64,000 nucleotides of DNA from NCBI RefSeq assembly GCF_000332115.1, contig NC_020156.1, positions 2,605,501 through 2,669,500 of the forward strand, read 5' to 3'. Each line of letters starts with the position of its first letter. Position 1 is the first letter of the stretch. A program made the position numbers and the translations under genes. Source of the DNA: Nonlabens dokdonensis DSW-6 (lineage in GTDB: Bacteria; Bacteroidota; Bacteroidia; Flavobacteriales; Flavobacteriaceae). Shown here one piece after another: positions 36,981-44,133 of this stretch. The notes beneath the pieces were generated by a model that did no database searches, was not told the DNA's origin, and saw only the letters and a program-made list of their open reading frames with translations.

Positions 36981-37754
36981 TTAAATTTTCTTACGGCAAA
37001 CGTAAATCTGTTTTTCAGATTCATTGTTAAAATTACTTTCTTTGAAGTCACCAAACTTTTGGTCTATTGCAAAACCGTTTTGTTCTAAATAATAATCTAG
37101 CTCCTGAGGAAAATACATTCTCATGTCTAGATTCTGAATAGAATCAAATTGTCCATCGATAAAATAATGCCACTGGATACGATTAATTTGAGAAGCGCTT
37201 TCATAATTCATGTTCTGTTCAATGCGTATGGTCCTGCCGTCATCAGTCTGATATTGCGTCAGTACTGATTGATCTTTTTGAGCCTCAACGATGTAGTTTA
37301 AATTTGGATTGTAACAATCTAGTAAAAACAAGCCTCCTTTTTTGAGATGTTTCTGTACTACTTGAAAAGTTGATATCAAATCTTCATTTTTATACAAATG
37401 ATGAATAGAATTGAAAGGAATAAATATAAGATCAAATTTTTCTTGTAGACTCAATGAGCGTACATCTGCATTTATAAATTTGATTTTTAAATCTTTTTGT
37501 TTTGCCTTATTAGAACCTTCGGCGAGCATAGTAGAAGTAAAATCTACGCCGGTTATATGATAACCATCTTCTGCCAGTGGAATGGTGAGCCTGCCTGTAC
37601 CACAGCACAACTCTAAAATATGAGAGTTCTCTTTTTTTGGCATCCACTTCCTATAAAATTCTAAATCATCAAGACTTGAATTCATAGCATCATAGATACT
37701 TGCGTCGTAGATAAGATCTCCTACTTCGTATCCAGCCGATTTACCTTTTACCAT
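36981..37754 (-). CDS. Class I SAM-dependent methyltransferase
   Basis: A 257-residue methyltransferase. SAM motif I is ILELCCGTGRLTIPLAEDG, motif II is ITGVDFTSTML, motif III is FINADVRSLSL and motif IV is FDLIFIPFNSIHHLY. HLKKGGLFLLDCYNPN follows, as in the Methyltransf_25 group. The C-terminal beta-strands (QNLDMRMYFPQELDYYLEQNGF) are usual in the small-molecule methyltransferase group. The substrate cannot be inferred, and no neighbour points to a pathway. Confidence 0.85.
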   Translation of the reverse strand: MVKGKSAGYEVGDLIYDASIYDAMNSSLDDLEFYRKWMPKKENSHILELCCGTGRLTIPLAEDGYHITGVDFTSTMLAEGSNKAKQKDLKIKFINADVRSLSLQEKFDLIFIPFNSIHHLYKNEDLISTFQVVQKHLKKGGLFLLDCYNPNLNYIVEAQKDQSVLTQYQTDDGRTIRIEQNMNYESASQINRIQWHYFIDGQFDSIQNLDMRMYFPQELDYYLEQNGFAIDQKFGDFKESNFNNESEKQIYVCRKKI

Positions 37755-37864
37755 AAAAATATAGTTTGATTACCTTAAAATTTATGGAAAGATAATCAAA
37801 CTTAAAATTCAGCCTATTGTTTCTAATAAATTATGTAGAATGATTAAATAGTTGGAAGACAATT

Positions 37865-38035
37865 TTATAAAATTCCGTTTTTCTGAGAAGTGATATAAAA
37901 AGCATGTATTATTCCTGGAATAAATAACATCATAGTAAATAATATATTTATTGCAAGGTCATTATCAAATCCTCTTTTACGGAAAACACTTATAGGCGGC
38001 GCGAGAATATTCAAAAATATGGTTAACTTTTTCAT
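37865..38035 (-). CDS. Pmp3/YqaE-family small membrane protein (first copy)
   Basis: A 56-residue frame not long enough for usual ORF cut-offs. The translation MKKLTIFLNILAPPISVFRKRG then FDNDLAINILFTMMLFIPGIIHAFYITSQK matches the Pmp3/YqaE (UPF0057) pattern: hydrophobic helix with a PP, a short charged loop, and a second helix ending FIPGIIHAFY. Proteins of this type sit in the inner membrane and influence membrane potential or ion leak in yeast and plants. A relative is encoded at 39711-39866. Confidence 0.85.
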   Translation of the reverse strand: MKKLTIFLNILAPPISVFRKRGFDNDLAINILFTMMLFIPGIIHAFYITSQKNGIL

Positions 38036-38318
38036 TGCTTTTTCCTACAAACATATACTTTGTTCACCTTTATTAATATTAAATCTATCTTAAAGCAAAC
38101 ATATATCGACGTATGACATAGTTTCATCTATTAAAAAGCGCATTAAGCGTTAAATATATGTACTTTTATTTGACACAGTCTTGATAAATTTATTTTCAGA
38201 AAGTGTTTTAACCATTAAATTATTAAGGTATTTTCCTAAATCAAAATCGTCAATCTTTTTTCTTAACTTTTCTAACAATTAATTAGACTCTATATTTACT
38301 CTACTCTAAAATACTCTG

Positions 38319-39020
38319 ATGATGAAACGAATTTTACTTATTTTCTTGATTGTTTCTGCCATGTATACTCAAGCGCAAATTGTTATAACTCCTAATCCGG
38401 TAGATATCAATTCGGGCTTAGTGACTATAACCTACGGCTCTAATAATGATTACACCATTTTTGACCCTATGAGTAACCCTAATCTGCTGCTTTATACTGG
38501 TTTTGATACTGATGCAGACCCAACCACATGGGACTATCATGATGATTTTAATGATACCAGTACTTTTATACCTTTTAATTTTGACGCAACGGCAAACGCT
38601 TATGTCGCTCAGATTGATGTAGCTGGTAGAATGTATCAAGAAGAACCTAATCTCAATATGGTAAATTTACCACAAGGAATTACCGTAAATGACTGGTACT
38701 TTATAATCATTACAACAGATTTAAGTAGACAAAGTGCCGATTTGAAAGGCTCTGATTATGGATGGCAACCTGCAACTCTTAGTAATAATACTTTTGAAAA
38801 AGAAGAGTTTAAGGTAACAGCGGTAAGCGATAAACTTTTCTTTAATACTGCAGATTACTACTCGGTAAAAACCTATAACCTACAAGGGCAATTAGTTCAA
38901 GATATTAATAGAAGATACGTGGAAAATCAAATAGACATGAGTTTACTTCCAGAAAACCAATTGTATATTTCTAAAATAACTTCAGCTTTAGGAACGTTAA
39001 CTATCAAACACATACATTAA
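38319..39020 (+). CDS. Exported protein with T9SS-like C-terminal domain
   Basis: A 233-residue protein with signal peptide MMKRILLIFLIVSAMYTQAQ. The mature N-terminal part (VITPNPVDINSGLVTITYGS, FDTDADPTTWDYHDD) is a beta-sandwich-like module of unknown function. The last 70 residues (DYYSVKTYNLQGQLVQDINRRYVENQIDMSLLPENQLYISKITSALGTLTIKHI) resemble a T9SS type A sorting domain, so export to the surface is likely. Either of two ATGs (38319 or 38322) could be the start. A good terminator follows. Confidence 0.75.
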   Translation: MMKRILLIFLIVSAMYTQAQIVITPNPVDINSGLVTITYGSNNDYTIFDPMSNPNLLLYTGFDTDADPTTWDYHDDFNDTSTFIPFNFDATANAYVAQIDVAGRMYQEEPNLNMVNLPQGITVNDWYFIIITTDLSRQSADLKGSDYGWQPATLSNNTFEKEEFKVTAVSDKLFFNTADYYSVKTYNLQGQLVQDINRRYVENQIDMSLLPENQLYISKITSALGTLTIKHIH

Positions 39021-39042
39021 TTTCAAGTATGAACACATAAAA

Positions 39043-39078
39043 AAGACCGATGAAGAAATTCATCGGTCTTACTTTTTC
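39043..39078 (+). terminator. Terminator after the T9SS-like gene
   Basis: AAGACCGATGAA (39043-39054) pairs perfectly with TTCATCGGTCTT (39059-39070), followed by ACTTTTT. Confidence 0.85.
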
Positions 39079-39099
39079 AAAGCTATTTAATTGACATTT

Positions 39100-39672
39100 T
39101 TAGTCAGAATAAATCACTCGCGCTTCTTTTACTGTAGCGCTTAGGTCATTCATGCTGGCTACGTACTTATTATTGTTGTTAAAAACTCTGTCAGGACGTT
39201 CTCCCACAACAATATATTCTACATCTAATGCAGGAGCATTAATATCGATTTGGTCTTGTTTACGGATGGTTTTCCCGTCTAGATCAGTATCTTCTTTCTC
39301 CAAAGTTGCAATAACATATAATTTATTTTTTGTTGCTCGCACCTCTTGAATTTCTAAATCGGCGTCTGTTCCGCTGATCTCAGTTTCTACCATTAAAGTT
39401 CTTTCAGACTTCTCTCCTGGCATATCGATGTCAAGAACTGGTACTTCTACCTCTTCTTCTTCCATGACTACCACTAATTTTGGAACCTCTACCATTCTGG
39501 TCGTAGTCTTTACGTCTACATCCATCCAGTCTACATCATATTCTGGTAATTCACCAGCTTCAGTAGTTACATCTACATCCACTTCTGGCATTTCTCCTTT
39601 TTCTGTTTTTTTAATATCACAACTTGCTAATAAAGCTACAAGTGCTACTATTGATAATAATCTCATCTTCAT
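39100..39672 (-). CDS. Acidic lipoprotein of unknown function
   Basis: A 190-residue lipoprotein with signal peptide ending LLASC at about residues 14-18. The mature part is rich in acidic and valine repeats (VDVDVTTEAGELPEYDVDWMDVDVKTTTRMVEVP, VEVPVLDIDMPGEK), giving a low-complexity middle. It ends in a more ordered domain (KLYVIATLEKEDTDLDG, LDVEYIVVGERPDRVF). No family is recognised. A Pmp3-like gene lies 38 bases upstream, so the two may be cotranscribed. Confidence 0.7.
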   Translation of the reverse strand: MKMRLLSIVALVALLASCDIKKTEKGEMPEVDVDVTTEAGELPEYDVDWMDVDVKTTTRMVEVPKLVVVMEEEEVEVPVLDIDMPGEKSERTLMVETEISGTDADLEIQEVRATKNKLYVIATLEKEDTDLDGKTIRKQDQIDINAPALDVEYIVVGERPDRVFNNNNKYVASMNDLSATVKEARVIYSD

Positions 39673-39710
39673 AATTCAGTCTTTTTAGTGTTAATTTAAT
39701 TTATTGGTTT

Positions 39711-39866
39711 TTACTTTGCCGTCACATAAAATGCGTGGATCACTCCTGGGATAAAAAAGATCAATGTCAAAATCAAATTGATCACAAAATCTTTACCTAT
39801 ACCTTTTGCAAGAGCCACACCTAATGGCGGAATAAAAATGTTTAGTATAATCGTTAAAATGCTCAT
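39711..39866 (-). CDS. Pmp3/YqaE-family small membrane protein (second copy)
   Basis: A 51-residue frame: MSILTIILNIFIPPLGVALAKG, IGKDFVINLILTLIFFIPGVIHAFYVTAK. It has the complete Pmp3/YqaE pattern, including PPLGVAL and FIPGVIHAFY, and is closer to consensus than the copy at 37865-38035. It is a two-helix inner-membrane proteolipid of the UPF0057 family. The acidic lipoprotein gene follows 38 bases downstream on the same strand. Confidence 0.9.
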   Translation of the reverse strand: MSILTIILNIFIPPLGVALAKGIGKDFVINLILTLIFFIPGVIHAFYVTAK

Positions 39867-40045
39867 ATCTGTTAATTTTATAACCACAAATTTAAAAGCT
39901 TTTAGGAGTAGCTTACTTAATATTTAATCAATTGATGTATAATTAGCACTTACTACTGTTATTTAACAAAAATTATCTAAAATAAAACGCCTTTTTACTA
40001 AAAAAGTTAAATTTATTATTTTAAAAAGAAACTGTTTTATTGTTC

Positions 40046-40061
40046 CGCTTTCGCGAAAGCG
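40046..40061. repeat. Iterated 16-bp palindrome, copy 8
   Basis: Perfect CGCTTTCGCGAAAGCG in the spacer downstream of purB, flanked by GTTC and AGAAC. Confidence 0.95.
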
Positions 40062-40065
40062 AGAA

Positions 40066-40100
40066 CTAAAAAAGCTCCTAATTACTATAATTAAGAGCTT
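40066..40100 (-). terminator. Terminator after purB
   Basis: On the minus strand AAGCTCTTAATTA pairs with TAATTAGGAGCTT with one mismatch, followed by T-rich TTTTAG. It lies 27 bases past the purB stop and adjoins the palindrome copy. Confidence 0.75.
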
Positions 40101-40127
40101 GTTCTAAATTAAATAAGGATCAGTGGC

Positions 40128-41468
40128 TTAAATCCCTGTAAACGTGCTAGGTGTAATAACTCGCATTTCTTTCTTGATATCTTCGCTCACATCTAGTGTT
40201 TCAATGAAGGTTGCGATGCTCTCGCCAGTTATCTTTTCATTAGTACGAGTGAGTTCTTTTAAGGCTTCGTATGGATTTGGGTAGGCTTCACGACGCAAGA
40301 TGGTTTGAATTGCTTCTGCAACTACGGCCCAATTATTCTCTAGGTCTTGTGCTATTTTAGACTTATTCAGTAATAATTTACCTAAGCCTTTTAACGTTGC
40401 TTTAAAAGCAATAACTGTATGAGCCAGAGGAACACCTACATTTCTTAAAACTGTGGAGTCGGTAAGATCTCGTTGAAGTCTTGAAATAGGGAGCTTTGCA
40501 GCCAGATGCTCAAACAACGCATTTGCGATTCCTAAATTTCCTTCAGAATTTTCAAAATCAATAGGATTTACTTTATGCGGCATTGCACTAGAACCTATCT
40601 CGCCTGCCTTTATTTTTTGCTTGAAATAGTCCATTGAAATATAGGTCCATATATCTCTGTCTAAATCGACTAGTATGGTATTGATTCTTTTTAAATTATC
40701 AAAAAGAGAAGCCATGTGATCATAATGCTCAATTTGAGTAGTTGGAAAACTATGCTTTAATCCTAAACGATTTTCTACAAAGTCTTCACCAAATTTCTGC
40801 CAGTTGACCTCTGGAAATGCCACGTGATGTGCATTGTAATTTCCTGTGGCACCACCAAATTTTGCTGCGTGCTGCACTTGTTCGAGCATATTCATTTGCT
40901 CTTCTATACGAACAACAAAAACATAAAACTCTTTTCCTAAACGAGTAGGAGAAGCCGGCTGACCGTGCGTACGAGCTAGAAGAGGTATGTCTTTCCATTC
41001 TTTAGAAAGTCTGTGCAATTCATCTCGTACAGCTTCTAATTCTGGCAGGTACACATTTTCTATCGCATCTTTTATAGAAAGTGGAATAGCTGTATTGTTG
41101 ATGTCTTGGGAAGTCAGTCCAAAATGTATAAACTCTTTATGAGCCGCTAATCCTAACTTATCAAATTGTTCTTTTAGGAAATATTCTACCGCTTTTACAT
41201 CGTGATTAGTAACTTTTTCTATGTCCTTAATCGCTTGCGCATCTTTATCAGTAAACTTGCGGTACAAATCTTTTAATTGTTCCTGAGTTTCTTCAGTTAA
41301 AGGTTGTAGTTGCTTGATTCCGCTTTCGCTTAAAGCGATAAAATATTCCACTTCTACAAGAACGCGATAACGTATCAACGCAGACTCAGAAAAATAATTA
41401 GCAAGGGATTCGACTTTAGAACGATAACGTCCGTCGATGGGAGAAATAGCTTGTAAAGCAGTAGGCAT
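40128..41468 (-). CDS. purB: Adenylosuccinate lyase
   Basis: A 446-residue lyase of the fumarase/aspartase superfamily. It acts twice in purine synthesis: on SAICAR and on adenylosuccinate. The signature loop GSSAMPHKVNPIDFENSEGN is present, with TQIEHYDHMASLFDNLKR before it and the N-terminal ISPIDGRYRSKV. Length and motifs fit the Bacteroidota and gammaproteobacterial PurB type. Near residue 46 a degenerate copy of the iterated palindrome encodes IALSESG. The unknown helical gene upstream is 56 bases away on the same strand. Confidence 0.96.
   Translation of the reverse strand: MPTALQAISPIDGRYRSKVESLANYFSESALIRYRVLVEVEYFIALSESGIKQLQPLTEETQEQLKDLYRKFTDKDAQAIKDIEKVTNHDVKAVEYFLKEQFDKLGLAAHKEFIHFGLTSQDINNTAIPLSIKDAIENVYLPELEAVRDELHRLSKEWKDIPLLARTHGQPASPTRLGKEFYVFVVRIEEQMNMLEQVQHAAKFGGATGNYNAHHVAFPEVNWQKFGEDFVENRLGLKHSFPTTQIEHYDHMASLFDNLKRINTILVDLDRDIWTYISMDYFKQKIKAGEIGSSAMPHKVNPIDFENSEGNLGIANALFEHLAAKLPISRLQRDLTDSTVLRNVGVPLAHTVIAFKATLKGLGKLLLNKSKIAQDLENNWAVVAEAIQTILRREAYPNPYEALKELTRTNEKITGESIATFIETLDVSEDIKKEMRVITPSTFTGI
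41321..41337. repeat. Degenerate copy of the 16-bp palindrome (in purB)
   Basis: CGCTTTCGCTTAAAGCG keeps both outer arms of the palindrome but has an altered 1-base-longer centre. The corresponding protein segment is IALSESGIK, in the third frame relative to the AFAKA and RFRES copies. Confidence 0.6.
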
Positions 41469-41524
41469 AAGTTCTAACTTTAAAGCGTGTAAAAATACGG
41501 TTTTAAAAGTTCAAATCCTTTTAA

Positions 41525-42085
41525 TTAGGATTCTAATTTTGCTAAGATCTTCCGTGCACTAGATTTAAATCCGTTGCCATAATCTTCTTGAAGTTTTTGT
41601 TGCAAAATGGGAATTAATTCAGGGTAGATCCAGTCAAATTCTTTACCAAATTCAAACAAACTGTAAACTGAAAAAGCCATGTTTGCCGTTTTATTAGTAG
41701 CAATCAACTCTTGAAAACAGCCTTCTACCATTTTTTCTCGCATCGAGAAAGATAGAATTTCTTGAATAGGATGCGGTTTTTTACTGTAGAAATTTTTAGA
41801 ACAAATACTACTAATTTTTCCTAAGGAGCGCATGCCAGAGGAATTTAAAGGCTGTACATATAATTCACAAATAGCATCCATATGAGGATAACAATACTCT
41901 TCATGAAGTAAAAAAGACTGTTCTAGACACCAGCAAGCTTGATGAGAAACTGCACTCTCGGGATGACAGAGGTCAATTAGCTCAGACAGTAAATTCTCGT
42001 GAACCGCTACTTTACCTAGTCGTACACGGTCTTTTTTATAGGCTTTGAGCTGTAGGAGTTCTTCTTTTAAATCTTGCGGTGTCAT
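41525..42085 (-). CDS. Helical protein of unknown function upstream of purB
   Basis: A 186-residue, cysteine-containing, all-helical protein with the feel of a short HEAT-repeat protein (HENLLSELIDLCHPESAVSHQACWCLEQSFLLHEEYCYPHMDAICELYV; IYPELIPILQQKLQEDYGNGFKSSARKILAKL). No signal peptide. Such proteins are commonly found next to purB in flavobacteria, but I do not know a function. Start and frame are supported by normal codon use and a clean 559-base open frame. Confidence 0.7.
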   Translation of the reverse strand: MTPQDLKEELLQLKAYKKDRVRLGKVAVHENLLSELIDLCHPESAVSHQACWCLEQSFLLHEEYCYPHMDAICELYVQPLNSSGMRSLGKISSICSKNFYSKKPHPIQEILSFSMREKMVEGCFQELIATNKTANMAFSVYSLFEFGKEFDWIYPELIPILQQKLQEDYGNGFKSSARKILAKLES

Positions 42086-42116
42086 GTGCCAGCTATTTCT
42101 AAGGCTATAATTTTGT

Positions 42117-42587
42117 CTAGTTGCTTGTTGTACTAGCTCTCACACAGCCATCGATTTTGTCACCATTATCAGCACAAATCCATGTGCCGTCAACAAGCTC
42201 TCCTTTAAATTCAGAGCCACAATTAATGCAGGTAACAGTTTCTTTAGGCAGTTGAAAGCCATCTTTGAAGGAAGAGATGACTTTACCAGAAAAGGCATTT
42301 GAATTAGAAGTAGATGCTACAAGAATCAAATAATCTTCGTTAGAAGAATTGTCTCGTATGGTTTCAATTTTAAGCTCTTTTATTTCTTGCTCATAGGAAG
42401 CATCTTTGGTGCTTGCTCTAGTGATAGTTTCGTTCCAGTCTTTTTTTAATTCTTCCATCGTAATTTCATTCCCTTCATGATTGTAGAAAGAAATCGATTC
42501 TAGGTCTGAATAATCTTTAGTGTGCGTATCGCATCCTGTAAATAAAACACATAAAAAACTAAAAATGGTTACTGCTAAATATTTCAT
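42117..42587 (-). CDS. Small lipoprotein with CxxC motifs
   Basis: A 156-residue lipoprotein. The signal peptide is MKYLAVTIFSFLCVLFTGC, and the ATG at 42587 is chosen over an upstream TTG. The C-terminal 40 residues contain four cysteines (TCINCGSEF, GTWICADNGDKIDGC) that may bind a metal or form disulfides in the periplasm. The middle is lysine- and acid-rich and unassigned. It is followed by the gene at 41525 after 31 bases and preceded by another lipoprotein gene. Confidence 0.7.
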   Translation of the reverse strand: MKYLAVTIFSFLCVLFTGCDTHTKDYSDLESISFYNHEGNEITMEELKKDWNETITRASTKDASYEQEIKELKIETIRDNSSNEDYLILVASTSNSNAFSGKVISSFKDGFQLPKETVTCINCGSEFKGELVDGTWICADNGDKIDGCVRASTTSN

Positions 42588-42622
42588 AATCAATATGTAT
42601 CGTTGAATTTAAGGAATTTTGT

Positions 42623-43255
42623 TTAGTTATCAAAGATAAGCCTTTGAACTTCTTTTTCCATACCCATCATATAATCACCACCTGTAATTATATGATATAC
42701 TTTATTATTTTTCAATACCAGAACAGAAGGAGACTTCCATTCTACGCTTAAGTGCCATTGCATAGGATACTGCTGTTTTAATCCATACAATTTGTTGAAG
42801 CTTTGACTCGCTATAGAATCGTTTTTGAAAATATATTCATGAATTCTACCTCTATACTTGGTATCACTATTTTTAGGATAATCGCTTTTAAGAAAAACGG
42901 AATTTTGTTTGATTATTTTTGAATCTACTGATTTGAGACGTATTAGTATGCTATCGGAAATTGTGGTACTTGTTGATCTATCGTAAATCATTCCGTTTAC
43001 TTTGTTTTTATACCAATAACTAGAATCTATGGATGTTATAAATGCATATTTAGAGCCTAACAGTTGCACTGAATAAGTAGGTAAGTTCGATTTAGTATAA
43101 TCAATTATTTTAGTTTTTTCCTTCTCAATGGCTTGGTTCAAACTCTTTTCTTTTTGTTCTTGACTAATCGTATTTTGTGGATATTCAAGGTTTTTAGAGC
43201 CATTTTTACAGCTAAGTAAAAATAAGCTGAACAAGAATAGGGTTGTGAATTTCAT
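42623..43255 (-). CDS. Lipoprotein of unknown function
   Basis: A 210-residue lipoprotein starting at the ATG at 43255, with signal peptide MKFTTLFLFSLFLLSC. A charged linker (EQKEKSLNQAIEKEKTKIIDY) follows, then a mixed alpha/beta domain (YSVQLLGSKYAFITSIDSSYWY, KYRGRIHEYIFKNDSIASQSF, SVLVLKNNKVYHIITGG). No family is recognised. It begins 2 bases after the sirtuin stop and is probably cotranscribed with it, although there is no evident functional link. Confidence 0.7.
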   Translation of the reverse strand: MKFTTLFLFSLFLLSCKNGSKNLEYPQNTISQEQKEKSLNQAIEKEKTKIIDYTKSNLPTYSVQLLGSKYAFITSIDSSYWYKNKVNGMIYDRSTSTTISDSILIRLKSVDSKIIKQNSVFLKSDYPKNSDTKYRGRIHEYIFKNDSIASQSFNKLYGLKQQYPMQWHLSVEWKSPSVLVLKNNKVYHIITGGDYMMGMEKEVQRLIFDN

Positions 43256-43257
43256 AT

Positions 43258-43935
43258 TCAAAAACTTAATAAATCAGCTACCATTTGAACTCCTTTACCG
43301 GCTTTCTCTTTTATAACATTCAATCTCCCAGCAGATTCTAAACTAGGTGCTGGATCAACAAAATAAATAGGAGCGTGACTAGGTGCAAAATCTTTTAATC
43401 CTGCTGCTGGATAGACTTGCATCGAGGTTCCTACTATCAGCAACACATCGGCTTTTGATACTATTTCAATAGCTTGCTCCATAGCGGGAACCTCTTCACC
43501 GAACCATACTATATGCGGGCGTAATTGCGATCCATCCTTACTCAAATCTCCTAAATTGATATCATCTTCCCATTCCAGAATTTCGTTGCTGTTTTTAGAA
43601 CTTCTAGCTTTTTTGAGCTCTCCATGTAGGTGAATTACATTTGAAGAACCTGCACGCTCATGTAGGTCGTCTACATTTTGTGTAATCACGTCCACATGGA
43701 AATTACGTTCTAATCCAGCTATACAAAAATGCGCTTCATTAGGATCAACGTCCTTAAGTTGCGCACGCCTTTTATTATAAAAATCAAGGACAAGAGCTGG
43801 ATTTGCGGCATAACCTTCTGGAGAAGCAACTTCCATTATATCATGTCCTTCCCAAAGCCCGCCTGCATCTCTAAAGGTTGCGATACCACTTTCGGCACTG
43901 ACACCAGCACCTGTCAATACAACTAGATTTTTCAT
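43258..43935 (-). CDS. cobB: NAD-dependent protein deacylase (sirtuin), zinc-less type
   Basis: A 225-residue Sir2 enzyme. The NAD fold is GAGVSAESGIATFRDAGGLW (residues 9-28), the substrate channel is TQNVDDLHERAG, the catalytic histidine is in VIHLHGEL, and the last NAD motif is VGTSMQVYPAAGL. FYNKRR near residue 52 carries the Tyr-x-x-Arg pair of class III sirtuins that favours succinyl or malonyl lysine. The four zinc-binding cysteines are absent; only one cysteine (C70) exists in the whole protein. Removal of acyl groups from lysines is expected. Confidence 0.92.
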   Translation of the reverse strand: MKNLVVLTGAGVSAESGIATFRDAGGLWEGHDIMEVASPEGYAANPALVLDFYNKRRAQLKDVDPNEAHFCIAGLERNFHVDVITQNVDDLHERAGSSNVIHLHGELKKARSSKNSNEILEWEDDINLGDLSKDGSQLRPHIVWFGEEVPAMEQAIEIVSKADVLLIVGTSMQVYPAAGLKDFAPSHAPIYFVDPAPSLESAGRLNVIKEKAGKGVQMVADLLSF

Positions 43936-44074
43936 TTCTATATTTTACGTTTAAAAGTAGTAGATTTTAAATAAACTGAGAAAGTTTTTAGCCGATTCCG
44001 CTCTGCAGCGGAACGACAGGGCGGAATGTGTTCTAAGATTTACTGTAAACTTAAATTGAGGTTTGTGGTGGTTC

Positions 44075-44090
44075 CGCTTTCGCGAAAGCG
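44075..44090. repeat. Iterated 16-bp palindrome, copy 9
   Basis: Perfect CGCTTTCGCGAAAGCG, 43 bases before the pheT ATG. A TATCTTTA near-match to the -7 box lies just after it at about 44100. Confidence 0.95.
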
Positions 44091-44133
44091 TGCATATAAC
44101 TATCTTTACCGTCCTCAAAAAAGCAGGGTTTTT

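Noticed and set aside
40481..40998. Minus-strand frame inside purB
   Set aside because: Shadow of the purB coding region with low-complexity composition and no family features.
44026..44133. In-frame N-terminal extension of pheT running through the palindrome (residues VVVPLSRKRAYN)
   Set aside because: The conserved PheT start is MKVSYNWI at 44134. The extension reads the palindrome in the LSRKR frame and has no homologous content.
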